Source: Silene latifolia
Lineage: Eukaryota; Streptophyta; Magnoliopsida; Caryophyllales; Caryophyllaceae
Length of the DNA stretch: 64,000 nt
Direction of reading: 5' to 3'
NCBI RefSeq assembly: GCF_048544455.1
Contig: NC_133529.1
Location: 45,299,456-45,363,455, forward strand
Shown here: positions 11,860 through 22,045 of the stretch, in pieces
Numbering within the stretch: position 1 is the first letter of the stretch
How the letters are laid out: each line of letters opens with the position of its first letter
Notes under the pieces: model-generated
Told to the model about the DNA's origin: nothing
Database searches by the model: none
The model's input: only the letters and a program-made list of their open reading frames with translations
Program-made: the position numbers and the translations under genes

Positions 11860-12536
11860 CGGGTTGTAGAGACAACATTGAACCCCGTTAAAGTGAACCC
11901 GGATTAACATAGTATTTGCCCATAGTCGCTTGTATGAGGTGACGTCTCGAAGTGACTAGAGTGTGATGCGATTGATGGCAAGTTCAAGTGCCATAGAGTC
12001 ATGTGAGATGACTAGTCGATCACATAGGCAGACTGTTAGGAACACTTTGTCGGGCAGTGACCGCTTATAGAGTTCTGGCAAATTTATATAGCCTGGTCGT
12101 GGCAAGAGCTGCTATAGTATTCTAATGAGTCGATTCTTTTGACTAAAGACTGTTCACCTAAGATGGCACAGTTTCAGATTAACTTTGATTTGTGTTACTA
12201 CGACCTTCGTAAATGGGGTCAAATGGGCATATTTTGGGTTATGATGGCTGTGGCTAGTCGAAGGGAATAAGTGCGATATGAATTGTCCACCCCCTTGTCA
12301 GGGTTAAAACAATATCTCAGAGGCACTCGAGGAGTAATGAACTGGAAATGCGTGGCCACGCTCGGAAGGTATCTATGATAGATAAATCCGGTCAATCAGT
12401 TATTCTCCAGATCGAGGAAACCACTCTCGATATGATCACTTGCAAGTACGACCCGAAAGACACCTTGCATTGAGTGGGAGATAGTAATAGGACAAGAGAA
12501 TTGGTGACGCACACTTGTCGAGGACAAGTGGGAGAT
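11860..12536 (+). other. Conserved 3' non-coding block of copia1 with polypurine tract
   Basis: This stretch aligns closely with 41585-42269 of copia2, including long matches such as GAAATGCGTGGCCACGCTCG and TTATAGAGTTCTGG. It carries no shared ORF and ends in the polypurine tract AAGTGGGAGAT at 12526-12536, directly before the 3' LTR. It is better conserved than the dead coding part. Confidence 0.8.
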
Positions 12537-13054
12537 TGTTGGGAAATGTGTCCTCAACAATAGTGCGATCACATGATTTAAATATCATTATTAAATCTCA
12601 TTACAAGAATACGGAAGGGATGATACATAATTCATTCTTATATTACATGCAAAAAGTTCATGTATTTTTCCTCTCTTCTCTCTCTTTAATCTTCATCAAA
12701 AATATGAGTTTTTGATTCAAATTTGTTCAAAAGATTACTAAAATTATCAATGTAATATATGAGTATTAGTAATCAATATTAAGGTAAACTACACTATAAA
12801 CATCTAGTACATGTTAGTTTGTGGTTTTAAGGGATAGTCTTGGGTGCAACTAATTGGAGGGCTTCTATTTAGAAGTCATATATGTTCATCCATTTTGGAA
12901 AGCTCAAGAACTAACAAGAAGGAGATCTTGTTGGTGCCCATTTGACCGAAATTCCTATGGTGAGAAAATGATTTTCTTATCTTATCCATTTTAGTTTGCA
13001 TGCATAAGGTCTAGAATTTATTTTATGTTATAAATGAGATATAGATTTCCAACA
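12537..13054 (+). repeat. 3' LTR of copia1
   Basis: 518 bases, TG...CA, followed by TSD AAAGT at 13055-13059. Shorter than the 5' LTR through two internal deletions. Confidence 0.95.
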
Positions 13055-13059
13055 AAAGT

Positions 13060-13967
13060 TGCATGGAGTCCCTAAGGACATAGTATCTGACAGAGATGCG
13101 AGGTTTATCTCAAAGTTTTGGAAAGAGTTACAGGAATCTTTGGGAACAACATTGAAGATGAGTACAGCATTTCATCCTGCGACAGACGGTCAGACTGAGA
13201 GAACAATCAAGACTCTTGAGGATATGTTACGAGCTTGTGTGATGGACTTTGTTGGTAGCTGGGAACAGAGGTTGGATTTGATAGAGTTTTCTTACAACAA
13301 CAACTATCACTCTAGCATTGGCATGGCACCGTTTGAGGCCTTATATGGGAGGAGATGTAGGAGTCCGATTTGTTGGGACGACAGTGCTGAGGCAGTGGTT
13401 CTAGGACCAGAGATGGTACATGAGATGGTTGAGCAGATTAAGATGATCAGGGAAAGGATGAGAGCGGCTCAGGATAGGCAAAAGAGTTATGCAGATCTAC
13501 ATCGCCAGGATATAGAGTTTCAAGTTGGGGACAAGGTTCTTCTAAAAGTGTCTCCTATGCGTGGGGTTATGAGATTTGGGAAGAAAGGCAAGCTGAGTCA
13601 GAAGTTCATAGGGCCTTATGAGATCTTAGAACGGGTTGGAGAGGTTGCTTATCGTCTTGCTTTACCAGCTGCGTTGGAGAGGGTGCATAATGTGTTTCAT
13701 GTATCTCAGTTGCGCAAGTATGTGAGTTATCCGTCACATGTGTTAGAGGCAGAGAGTATAGAGCTAGATGAGTCCTTGTCCTATCTTGAGGTACCTAAGC
13801 AGATTCTTGACCGGAAGGTTAGGAAGACTAGGAGTGGTGAGACAGTTTTGCTCAAAATCCTTTGGTCTAATCACGAGACTGAGGAAGCTACATGGGAGGC
13901 AGAGGAGGCCATGAGAGAGCGTTACCCTTTCCTTTTTGATCAGGTATGTATGGTTACGGGGACGTAA
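13060..13967 (+). pseudogene. Integrase C-terminal half plus chromodomain of G1
   Basis: This continues the integrase cut at 5797. The second catalytic Asp is at 13089-13091 (Ser-Asp-Arg-Asp context) and the catalytic Glu at 13197-13199 (Gly-Gln-Thr-Glu). A GPY/F-like block (Ile-Gly-Pro-Tyr) is at about 13608. The last 55 residues, with Leu-Lys-Ile-Leu-Trp and Glu-Ala-Thr-Trp-Glu, fit the chromodomain of plant chromoviruses, which directs integration to marked chromatin. This half is open to its TAA. Only the copia1 insertion and upstream stops disable it. Confidence 0.92.
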
Positions 13968-14204
13968 CCTTGTTTCTTTTAGGGGGGTAGGAGATGATCG
14001 CAAAGAGTTTTAAGAGTTTTTACACCCCTTTTGTGTTGTGTCGGTATGTCTTGTAGTAGTTGAGTCGGGTTGAGTTTGGTTGGTAGCACGTTTTTATGTT
14101 GGGTTTTGTTTTGTTTTGGTTGTTGTATCGGGAGAGTAGTAGTATGTCTTTGTTCTGTTGTGGTTTGAACTTCGGGGACGAAGTTCTTTTTAAGGAGGGA
14201 AGAC
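13968..14204 (+). other. G1 3' untranslated region and polypurine tract
   Basis: No gene. AAGGAGGGAAGAC at 14192-14204 abuts the 3' LTR and is the plus-strand priming tract. Confidence 0.85.
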
Positions 14205-14306
14205 TGTAATACTACGGTTTTATGAGTCTCTGGGTACTCTATCGAGTGGGCCTTACTCTGTTGAGTAAGTATGTTTTGCGTTTTAAAATAGCGTCTGACC
14301 TGTTGG

Positions 14307-14375
14307 GTACTCGATCGAGTAGCCTTTCGATCGAGTAGGCGGCACTCGATCGAGTACGTCAGTTACTCGATCGAG
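14307..14375 (+). repeat. CTCGATCGAG palindromes in U3 of G1, upstream of TATA
   Basis: Four good copies in 70 bases (near 14309, 14327, 14345 and 14364), plus two decayed ones near 14238 and 14258. The cluster ends about 50 bases before the TATA box at 14428-14435, an enhancer-like position. Confidence 0.85.
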
Positions 14376-14427
14376 TAGCCGGTTTACGGGGGATGATTTG
14401 TCGAGTTTTGTTAATAATGCGAATTAA

Positions 14428-14435
14428 TATATAAA
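14428..14435 (+). promoter_or_regulatory. TATA box of G1 3' LTR
   Basis: TATATAAA, the same as in the 5' LTR. Confidence 0.6.
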
Positions 14436-15628
14436 CACTTCCGTCACTTTCATAATACGCTTTTACAAACCTAATCACTTTCAAAAGATATTTCAACCTA
14501 CGTACTTCGCACTCATCGCATTATTGACAAATCCCGGAGCTTGGAAGGTCGGAATTCATCTTTCTTTACATCTTTGTGATCCTTGCATCGAGGGTAAGAT
14601 CTACGTACCGAATTCGTTATATTTAATTAAGTTTCGTTAAACCCTAATTTTGGGAATTGGGGATTTGTGTTAGTTTTGTGTGGTTAGTGATATATGTGAT
14701 GTTATGTTAGGAGGAGGATTCATAGAAGAGGCTTTTTGATAACAGCTGTTGAGATCGTCTGACTGTATTTCTTTCCAGGTAGGGTTTCCCTACTTAGTAT
14801 TAGTCCCATAATGTGTTGGTGGTGATTTGTGATTGTTGATTGTTATCATACGAGTATTGTGACGGTTGTTGGTTTTGATTGCTGATTAGTAGTTGTGATT
14901 GTTTGTATCTGTCTGTGTTCTTCGGGGTGCGTCCCTGACTGAGTGGAGTCACTTGCGGGAGTGGCTTCACGCCCATTATTCGCCTTCTGTGGAACCCGCC
15001 ACAGAAGGGATGTTCACATTAATGGATTTGGGTTTATCGCTCGATGGAGATGAGCGGGGCTTAGGTGGGAACGGCTGCGGTCCCCCACTGGCGGCGAGGA
15101 GTGACCTGTTGCGATGGGTACTCTGGCAGGGCTACACACTTTAGTGTGTAGTTAGTATGGTGGAGTTGGTGATGGAGTTCGGAGTATATCTGTGACGATT
15201 GAGCTGTGTTGTTTGTTGGATTGTTGGATTATATAAATTGTGTGATTAGTACTGACCCCGTTTATTGTTTTAAAAACTGTGGTGATCCATTCAGGGATGG
15301 TGAGCAGTTGTTGAGCAGGTATGAGTAGAGATACATGGGCAAGCTGGGATTGTCACCGTCAGATGATAGAGTCTTCCTCTGTAGCTTTAGTAGTTTGTCA
15401 GACATTTTCATTTAGTTGGTTAGACAGTTGTCTTGAGAACATGTAACCCGTATTTTGGGCATTTGGTTTTGGATTGTATTCTTTCACTAAACTTATACTA
15501 TTTAAATGTTGTTTCGTTATTGTCTTATGATTATCATTGCCTCGGGTAACCGAGATGATAACATCTTTATACCTGGGTGGTCCTGGTAAGGCACTTCGAG
15601 TATGGGAGTGTTACACGTCAACAATGCT

Positions 15629-15760
15629 CGATCGAGTCCCTACTGTAATCGATCTAAGGGTGGTATTTTGAGGTTACTCGATCGAAGACATACTCTATTC
15701 GATCGAGGGATTCTGCTGAAAAGTTACTCGATCGAGAGGTTCTATTGTACTCGATCGAGA
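15629..15760 (+). repeat. CTCGATCGA cluster upstream of TATA in LTR A
   Basis: Five TCGATCGA cores (near 15631, 15677, 15693, 15728 and 15751) and one decayed copy, in about 130 bases. They end some 70 bases before the TATA box, repeating the arrangement in the unrelated G1 LTR. Confidence 0.85.
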
Positions 15761-15826
15761 ACTTCTGTCTTTAGTCGTAGGATTTTAATATCTTAATTTA
15801 AGTTTAGGTTAATAAAATATCTTCTC

Positions 15827-15834
15827 TATATAAA
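15827..15834 (+). promoter_or_regulatory. TATA box of LTR A
   Basis: TATATAAA followed by AGAGAAG, the best TATA match in this LTR. Confidence 0.6.
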
Positions 15835-16744
15835 GAGAAGACGTAATTAGGTTAATACACACTTCTTAATTTGATACTTTGCTCCGAATTACTCAGTAGA
15901 CAATTTCTTCTCTTTGCTACGTTGCCTTGGTTCTCTACTTGCCGGATCTAAAACTTTGTAATCTTCCTTTACCTTCTTGATCTAATTTAATTCCTTTTGC
16001 ACTCTTAATCTCTTGTCTTTATCTTATGATTTTGTTAGTGTTATTGTTTAGGTTATGCAATTCCTTATTTTTAATCTTTATATTATGTCTTTGGTTAATT
16101 CATTCATTATTGTTATTAGTTTCATTATGAGCATGAGTAGCTAATTCCTTTTGTGCTAGGATTAGGGGAGCCATGGTAGTGAATTAAGATGTTGTAATTA
16201 GATTAGACGGCTTTGTCTGTGAGAACTGTTTTATAGCAATTTAATTGTAATCGTTTAGTTGAGTGCACGCTTCTAAACTAGTTAATCCGGTTAAATTCAG
16301 ACCTAGATCGAGAGATTGGAATGAACAGAGCTGTTATGAACAGTAGACTACACTAATGAGGATGAAAGTTAAGTTAGTAGTATTCTAGGGCGGATATCGG
16401 ACCGAGAGGACCTTCCCTTTACCCTACTCACATCATACCAACTGATCTCATTATGACAGAATTGACTAATTACCATGGTGAACCGACTTCCTAGCATTAT
16501 TCTCCTTATTTGATCACAACTTTTATTTCTCTTTATTGATCTTACTGTTTTACTCTCTCTGCCTTGCACTTCGCGTAGTAGTTTAGAAAGCAAATCTAAA
16601 CACCCCAGTTGTTACCGTGACAGACATAGATAGCAAGTAGATATAACAGCCTCCCTATGGAGTAAGATACCCGATTTACCTCTACTATCTTAGTTGAGCC
16701 GGTTGGTTTATTTTTGATAGGGTTGCGACAGCCGTGTCAAATTT

Positions 16745-16763
16745 TGGCGCCTTTGCCGTTGAG
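16745..16763 (+). other. Primer binding site of A (Asp tRNA type, decayed)
   Basis: TGGCGCCTTTGCCGTTG resembles the intact site of element B (complement of TCCCCGGCAACGGCGCCA), which matches the 3' end of plant tRNA-Asp. Athila elements use this primer. Confidence 0.75.
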
Positions 16764-16864
16764 GCAATTAGCCTATTTATTTGTTTATTTTCGTCTGTCT
16801 TAGTCTCAAGGGATTTCTAATTCCTTGAGACAGTTCTTAATATTTTTCTTTCTTAGTTTTGTGT

Positions 16865-19787
16865 ATGCCCAGGTCCAACAGGTCGGAATTAGTACCAGCT
16901 GATCCTGAGCCGGAGCGGAGTTTTCGTTGTAGACAGAACTTGTTGAGAAAGCATCGTCAAGTGGAAGCCTTGAGTACTCTTGAACCTATTCTTGAACAGT
17001 TTATTTTTGCACAAGATCAGTCTTTAGAGGAAGACACTTCTATTTTTGCTACTTTAACCAAATCTGTGAAGATGCCTAATATTGCAAGTCATTTCGAGCC
17101 TACAACTGACTCTATTCCTAAAGGTTTTAATCTTGCAACAGAAGATGGGAATACATTCAATATTCGGACATCTTATACTAATCTAGTTGAGAGGAATCTG
17201 TATCGGGGAGTAGCTGGATAGGACCCGATGAAGCATATGAAGGTCTTTACAGATTACTGTTCTACCATTTCCGCTACTAAGGGAGTGACACAAGACAAGA
17301 TTAAGGAAGTCCTATTTCATTTCTCTCTTACTGATGGAGCACGAGAGTGGCTAAGTGATCTTGATAGGACTGCAGCTGGAATTACCAACTAGGAGTCCTT
17401 GGCCCATGCCTTATATAAAAGATATTTCCCCCCGCAGAGAACTAACGCATTGAGGGGGAAGTTTACGAGTTTTAAGCAAACTCCGGATGAGAATTTGTAT
17501 GAGGCATGAGGTCGGTTTAAAAAGCTTGTTCGGTCTGTCCCACTTCACGGTTTCAATCGGTGGTTTTTGTGCAACTAGTTCTACAAGGGGTTGTATGATG
17601 ACCATCGTGCTATCTTAGATGCTGCAGCTAATGGTTGATTCCATAAGAATATTGATGATGGCAAAGGTTGGGGAATTATTGAAGAGATGGCCACCCATTG
17701 TGCTGAATATTAGAATCCTAGAAGTTGTATTAGAACGGTTCTACTGACAGTAGTGCACTTGTGGCTCAGATGGAAGCTATGAATGCCATATTTGATAAGT
17801 TCGAGTTGCAGGCCACAGGAGATCAACAGACGGTTCACTTGTTGACTATACAAAAGACCGTCTCATGTGAGATATGTGGTGGTAATGATGGTCACACTGC
17901 TATGGATTGTTTAGCTGAGAAGGAGCAAGTCTTTGCCTTTCAAAAATATAGGCAAGGAGGCTCCAATTACAATAACCAAGCTGAAGTTCATCCTAACTTG
18001 AGATGGACTAGTCAAAATGTTTTGAATCCTACACCTCCACCGCAGCAACAACAAGCTTATGTACCACCTCACAAAGCTCAACAATAAGGCTTTCAAAAGC
18101 CTCCATCTTTCCCACCGCCGCAACAAGGTGCCTCTTCTAGTGGCATAAGTGAAATGGCCGAGTTGAAGTCAATGCTGAAATCACTGACCATTCAATTGCA
18201 GAAGAGTGAGCAAGCGAAAGATGCTTCTATTACATCACTTGAAACCCAAATGGCTCAACTAGCTGCTAATCAAGCTTCGAGGCAACCGGGTCATCTACCG
18301 TCACAACCTGACAAGAAACATCATGAGACGGTAAATCTGATAAATTTGAGGAGGGGTCTTTCTTATGAGGGACCCAAAATGCCGAGTAACGATGCTGAAC
18401 TTTATGACCCGGAAGTTGAAATTTCTGAACATGAAAAGTCGTCTTTTGACGAAATAGTGGTGACACCACGAAAGGTCCTCGATCGATTGATTTCTGGTGG
18501 TCGATCGAGGAGTATTGCTGAGGAAGTCCTCGATCGAGAAGATAGAAGTGCTCGATCGAGCACTGTTAAAAAGGGAGATCTTGATCGAGTAACTGAAAGT
18601 GCTCGATCGAGCAAAGTTGCTGAGAAAGTTAATCGATCGAGAGGAGCTGATACTCGATCGAGTAAATCTGATGATGAACGTGATAATACATTGGCAAAGA
18701 AAAATGAAGGACTAGCTATTCTAATCACAGTCCCATTTCCAAGGCGATTGCAGAACAAGAAGATCGAGCAACAATTCGGTAAATTTGCTTAAATTTTGAA
18801 GAGCCTTCATGTTAATGTTCCCTTCCCCGAGTTGCTAACCCACGTACCCTCCTATATAAAGTTTATGAAAGATATTTTAACACATAGGTGGCACATTAAT
18901 GACTATGTGACGGTGGCTTTAACCGAAGCGGACACTGCCCTAATGCAAAATAACACCCCAACTAAATTGTCTGACCCGGGTAGTTTCTCTATACCATGCC
19001 ATATTGGGACCCATTTAATTGACAATGCATTATGCGATTTGGGAGCTAGTGTGAGCGTCTTACCTTTGTCTCTCGCTAAGAGGCTAGGTTTGACCAAATT
19101 CCATTGTACTAATATGACTGTGCAGATGGTCGACCATACTTTAATTTATCATGGCCCTTAGGTGTCTTAGAGGACATACCTGTCAAGATTGGGAAGTTCT
19201 TTATTCCCGTTGACTTTGTAGTCTTGGACATCCCTGAAGACTCTTATACTCCTATTATTTTAGGACGACCATTTTTAGTTACCGCTCGCGCAGTAATAGA
19301 TGTCGGTGGGAAGACTTTAACTTTTCAGGTAGGTGATGAGGAAGTGACTTTTTATTAGTCTAGCATTCGCAGGGCTCCTATGCAAGTCTAGCCCTGTAAT
19401 GCACTACCCTCTACAGACCCTAACACGGAATCTCCAATTGATCATATTGAGTCACGTGCTGCGATATTAACACCTCCGCCCCAGATTGGGAGCAATATGG
19501 AGGACCATTCTGTCATTTCTGTTGCTATAGGTCTAAGCAGATTGGACATTGGAGATCCCGGTGATGAACGTACAATTAAATTTAAGCTGCCTACCAAAGA
19601 AGAAGACAAGGACAAAGGCCGGAAAAAAAAAAGAAAAGAAGAAAGTGAAGGCGTATGTGGACGCAGATTATTCTTCTTCAATCAGTTCAAGTTCATGGAA
19701 GTCATAAAGATGGTCCGCGATGCTGAAGGGACCTCGTCCAGTCAGAAGCCCTCTTTTGGGCTATTCAAGCGTTTTGGAAGATAGAAT
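16865..19787 (+). pseudogene. gag-protease of Athila-like element A (multiply broken)
   Basis: From the ATG at 16865 the frame encodes an Athila-type capsid (the Arg-Glu-Trp-Leu block near 17341, then Tyr-Phe-Pro-Pro near 17423), a zinc knuckle CEICGGNDGHTAMDC (17869-17913), a coiled linker with Gln-Leu-Gln-Lys and Gln-Met-Ala-Gln repeats, then a retropepsin-like core DLGASVSVLP (19035-19066) and the Ile-Ile-Leu-Gly-Arg-Pro-Phe block near 19255. Stops lie at 17219, near 17389, 17506, 17572, 17636, 17711 and 18085, then at 18790 and beyond. Frameshifts lie near 17735 and 19160. No RT or integrase follows. The linker holds an array of TCGATCGAG words (18478-18662). Confidence 0.9.
18478..18662 (+). 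repeat. TCGATCGAG words inside the A gag-protease linker
   Basis: Eight copies in about 185 bases, within coding sequence. They are read in two frames: CTC-GAT-CGA as Leu-Asp-Arg and CGA-TCG-AG(N) as Arg-Ser-Arg/Ser. The peptide therefore varies while the DNA word stays the same. Confidence 0.9.
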
Positions 19788-20741
19788 GGGAAGCCATCCC
19801 GTTTGTAAAAACAATTTATAATTTTAATTTTACTAAACGTTTTAATTGGTTCTAGACAATAGTTAGTTTAATTAGCGTAAGACCGAATATAGACTGCTGC
19901 TATGAATTTGGTATTTTTGCGGGAAGTATTTCTATGATTTATGCAGGTTTGAGGAGATACTTGCCCATTGGGAAGCATGCCAAAAGAAAAGCCCTCGATC
20001 GAATACTTTTTGTGTTCGACCGAGCACATTGTCCAGGTATAAGCTCTCGATCGAGTAATTCTAGCAACTCGATCGAATGCTCATTTTTCAGGGGTTCTCG
20101 ATCGAGTTGTCATGTACTCGATCGAGTAAAAGTGAAGAGGAAAAGTCCTCGATCGAACAACCTAGAGTTCTCGATCGAGTGGAGTTCAATGCACAAGGGA
20201 AAGTCCTCGATCGAGCACCTTCAAAGCTCTCGATCGAGCAACATGGCGAGAAAAGTTCCCGATCGAGTGGGTTTAAATCACTCGATCGAGCGTTATTGGC
20301 TGATATGAACACGAGGGAGTATTTCTTCCTTTATTCTACTTCATTTGTTCATCCTCTATTTCCTCGATAAACCCCAATCTCCAACCTATATTCATCTGTT
20401 TCTTTCCCTTTTTACCAAATTAATCACCCAAATCATTTGCTTATCATCAATAAAATAAATCCCCCTTATTTGCCCCATCAAATTTCGTCCTATTTGCGGA
20501 TTTTCGGGGGTTTAGGGTTAGAAAAAATTGAATTTATTTCGATTGATTTGTGCTTTTTGTTGATTTTAATTGCATCTATTGTTGGGTAATCAAGTCAAGT
20601 AAGTTATTTCCCCTCTTATTTCATGTTTTATTGCGTTTTTATGCTTGGAATATGAAATTAAGGTTTCGAAATTTTTGAATTTTGGGAAAAATTCGAGTCT
20701 GATTGATTATATATTGATTAAGAACTTGCTATGATTATAGG
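19788..20741 (+). other. A region between gag-protease and ORF2, with TCGATCGAG cluster
   Basis: No gene seen. A tail AATTTATAATTTTAATTTTA typical of Athila elements follows the gag-protease frame near 19814. From 19994 to 20290 there are about 12 TCGATCGA words, two of them decayed. Then comes a C/T-rich, UTR-like stretch (20360-20500) and a possible intron ending in an AG just before the ORF2 start. Confidence 0.75.
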
Positions 20742-21032
20742 ATGGATAGAAGTTTATCGACTAGTTCTGCCTCCACTTCTGCTACTGTTCCGTCTGCTTC
20801 TGAGACGGTAGTCCCTGCTGTCACTACCGTCACCACCACCGCTGTTACTACCCCCACTACTGTTACCACCACTGCTGAGGTCATCCCTGCTGCTGCCGTT
20901 ACTGCCCCTACCCTAGTGTCGACCCCTGCTGTGTCGACACCAGCTGTCACTTCCACTGCCCTAGTACCCACGCCAGTCACTGCTACTGTTGTTGGCCTCG
21001 GTAGGATTAGGGGAGCCATGGTAGTGAATTAA
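20742..21032 (+). pseudogene. ORF2 remnant of element A, cut off by a deletion
   Basis: ATG at 20742 opens a Thr/Val/Ala/Pro-rich low-complexity frame of about 87 residues, then runs into LTR sequence at about 21000. By position it corresponds to ORF2 of element B. Function unknown. The low-complexity start alone gives no family assignment. The junction at 20999-21003 (GTAGGATTAGG against CTAGGATTAGG in the intact LTR) looks like a deletion that removed the rest of ORF2 and the left half of the 3' LTR. Confidence 0.6.
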
Positions 21033-21487
21033 CAATGTTGTAATTAGATTAGATGGCTTTGTCTATGAGAACTGTTTTATAGAAATTTAATTGTAATCGC
21101 TTAGTTGAGTGCACGCTTCTAAACTAGTTAATCCGGTTAAATTCAGACTTAGATCGAGAGATTGAAATAAACAGACCTGTTATGAACAGTAGACTACACT
21201 AATGAGGATGAAAGTTAAGTTAGTAGTATTCTATGGCGGATTATGGATCGAGAGGAGCTTCTCTTTACCCTTCTCACATCAGACCGACTAATCTCATTAT
21301 GATAGAATTGACTAATTACCATGGTGAACCGACTTCCTAGCATTCTTCTCCTTATTTGATCACAACTTTTATTTCTCTTTATTGATCTTATTGTTTTACT
21401 CTCTCTGCGTTGCACTTCGCGTAGTAGTTTAGAAGCAAATCCAAACAACCCAGTTGTTACCATGACAAACATAGATAGCAAGTAGAT
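21003..21487 (+). repeat. 3' LTR of A, first part
   Basis: Matches 16160-16644 and breaks at 21487 where element B begins. The remainder is at 55147-55251. Confidence 0.9.
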
Positions 21488-22045
21488 TGGTTCGGTTTAA
21501 AACTCGTCGTCAAAAGCTACCTACCAAAACCATATTTATAACTTCACAAACTACTCTTAGTAAAGAGGTAAGTAAAGGTTGGATTCCAAGGGACGGGTAT
21601 TGATGTAGGATTCTCAATTGCAAATGGTTGTGTCTTAGGGTGTCACAAATTGGGTAGAGATGAAGTTGGTCTAAACTAATTAACAAGATGAAAGTAAAGT
21701 AATGAAAACAAAGCAAGGTAATTAAAAGGAGATGTAAACAATTGATTAAAAGCACTAGGGTGTCATGGGTTCATAGGTGATTCATGGGAGTTGATCATAC
21801 AAACATGTTTTCAATTATATGGAAGCACTTATTGTTGTGATGGGATCGAGTTGGTGTATAAGCTTACAATCCCTAAGAAGGTTTGGGTCCCAGAGCCGAA
21901 TCGATTAGATTATACAACACCTACAAGTCGACTTAATCATTCCTATTCAACTTTATGCATGGTCTAGTGAGGCTCGAGTTGGTTTATATGCTTACAAGCC
22001 TCATTGAAAAGATAGGTGATGGATCAAAAAATGCAAGGATTCATA
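21488..22045 (-). repeat. Left (3') LTR of B, first segment
   Basis: Matches 53414-53971 with scattered changes, then is cut by copia2 at a TCATA target. The segments resume at 43551 and 44226. Confidence 0.95.

Larger units (their letters stand above)
5798..13054 (+). mobile_element. Ty1/copia-like LTR element copia1 (non-autonomous), TSD AAAGT
   Basis: The element begins TGTTGGGAAATGTGTCC, ends TTCCAACA, and is bordered by AAAGT on both sides. LTRs are 5798-6348 and 12537-13054. Their aligned bases are almost identical apart from one substitution noted by eye and two deletions. The 6.2-kb body has no usable ORF. A relic of copia RT (10912-10950) and a copia-like polypurine tract show its class. 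It shares leader and 3' non-coding blocks with copia2. Recent movement with a dead body implies help from another element. Confidence 0.95.
1..15615 (+). mobile_element. Ty3/gypsy chromovirus-type LTR retrotransposon G1 (Tekay/Del-like)
   Basis: Two near-identical direct repeats (1-1240 and 14205-15615) flank a region with, in order, a Met-tRNA type primer site, a CCHC gag, a retropepsin-like domain, RT, RNase H, integrase and a C-terminal chromodomain-like segment. That order is the Ty3/gypsy chromovirus order. The first about 165-175 bases of the 5' LTR lie outside the window. The 3' LTR ends TTACA and is followed by CGTCA, the expected TSD, whose partner is off-window. By eye the LTRs differ at about 30 positions over roughly 1,235 aligned bases. 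The pol frame has several stops and frameshifts, so this copy is dead. A copia-like element splits the integrase. Confidence 0.95.
14205..15615 (+). repeat. 3' LTR of G1 (complete, 1,411 bases)
   Basis: Starts TGTAATACTACGG and ends GTGTTACA, with CGTCA after it. It carries the U3 palindrome cluster, a TATA box, the two hairpins described for the 5' LTR and a conserved tail near 15535-15615. Small ORFs inside it are not genes. Confidence 0.95.
15616..16739 (+). repeat. 5' LTR of Athila-like element A (left part off-window)
   Basis: The right end CCGTGTCA is followed by an Asp-tRNA type primer site. 16160-16739 matches the second copy at 21003-21487 joined to 55152-55251. The left end is not seen because G1 appears to sit inside this LTR: CGTCA at 15616-15620 would be the G1 TSD. 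Confidence 0.85.

Noticed and set aside
18402-18758. 118-codon minus-strand ORF in element A
   Set aside because: A shadow of the gag linker; openness comes from the palindromic TCGATCGA words, which read open on both strands.
20735-21019. 94-codon minus-strand Val/Thr-rich ORF
   Set aside because: Antisense shadow of the low-complexity ORF2 start.
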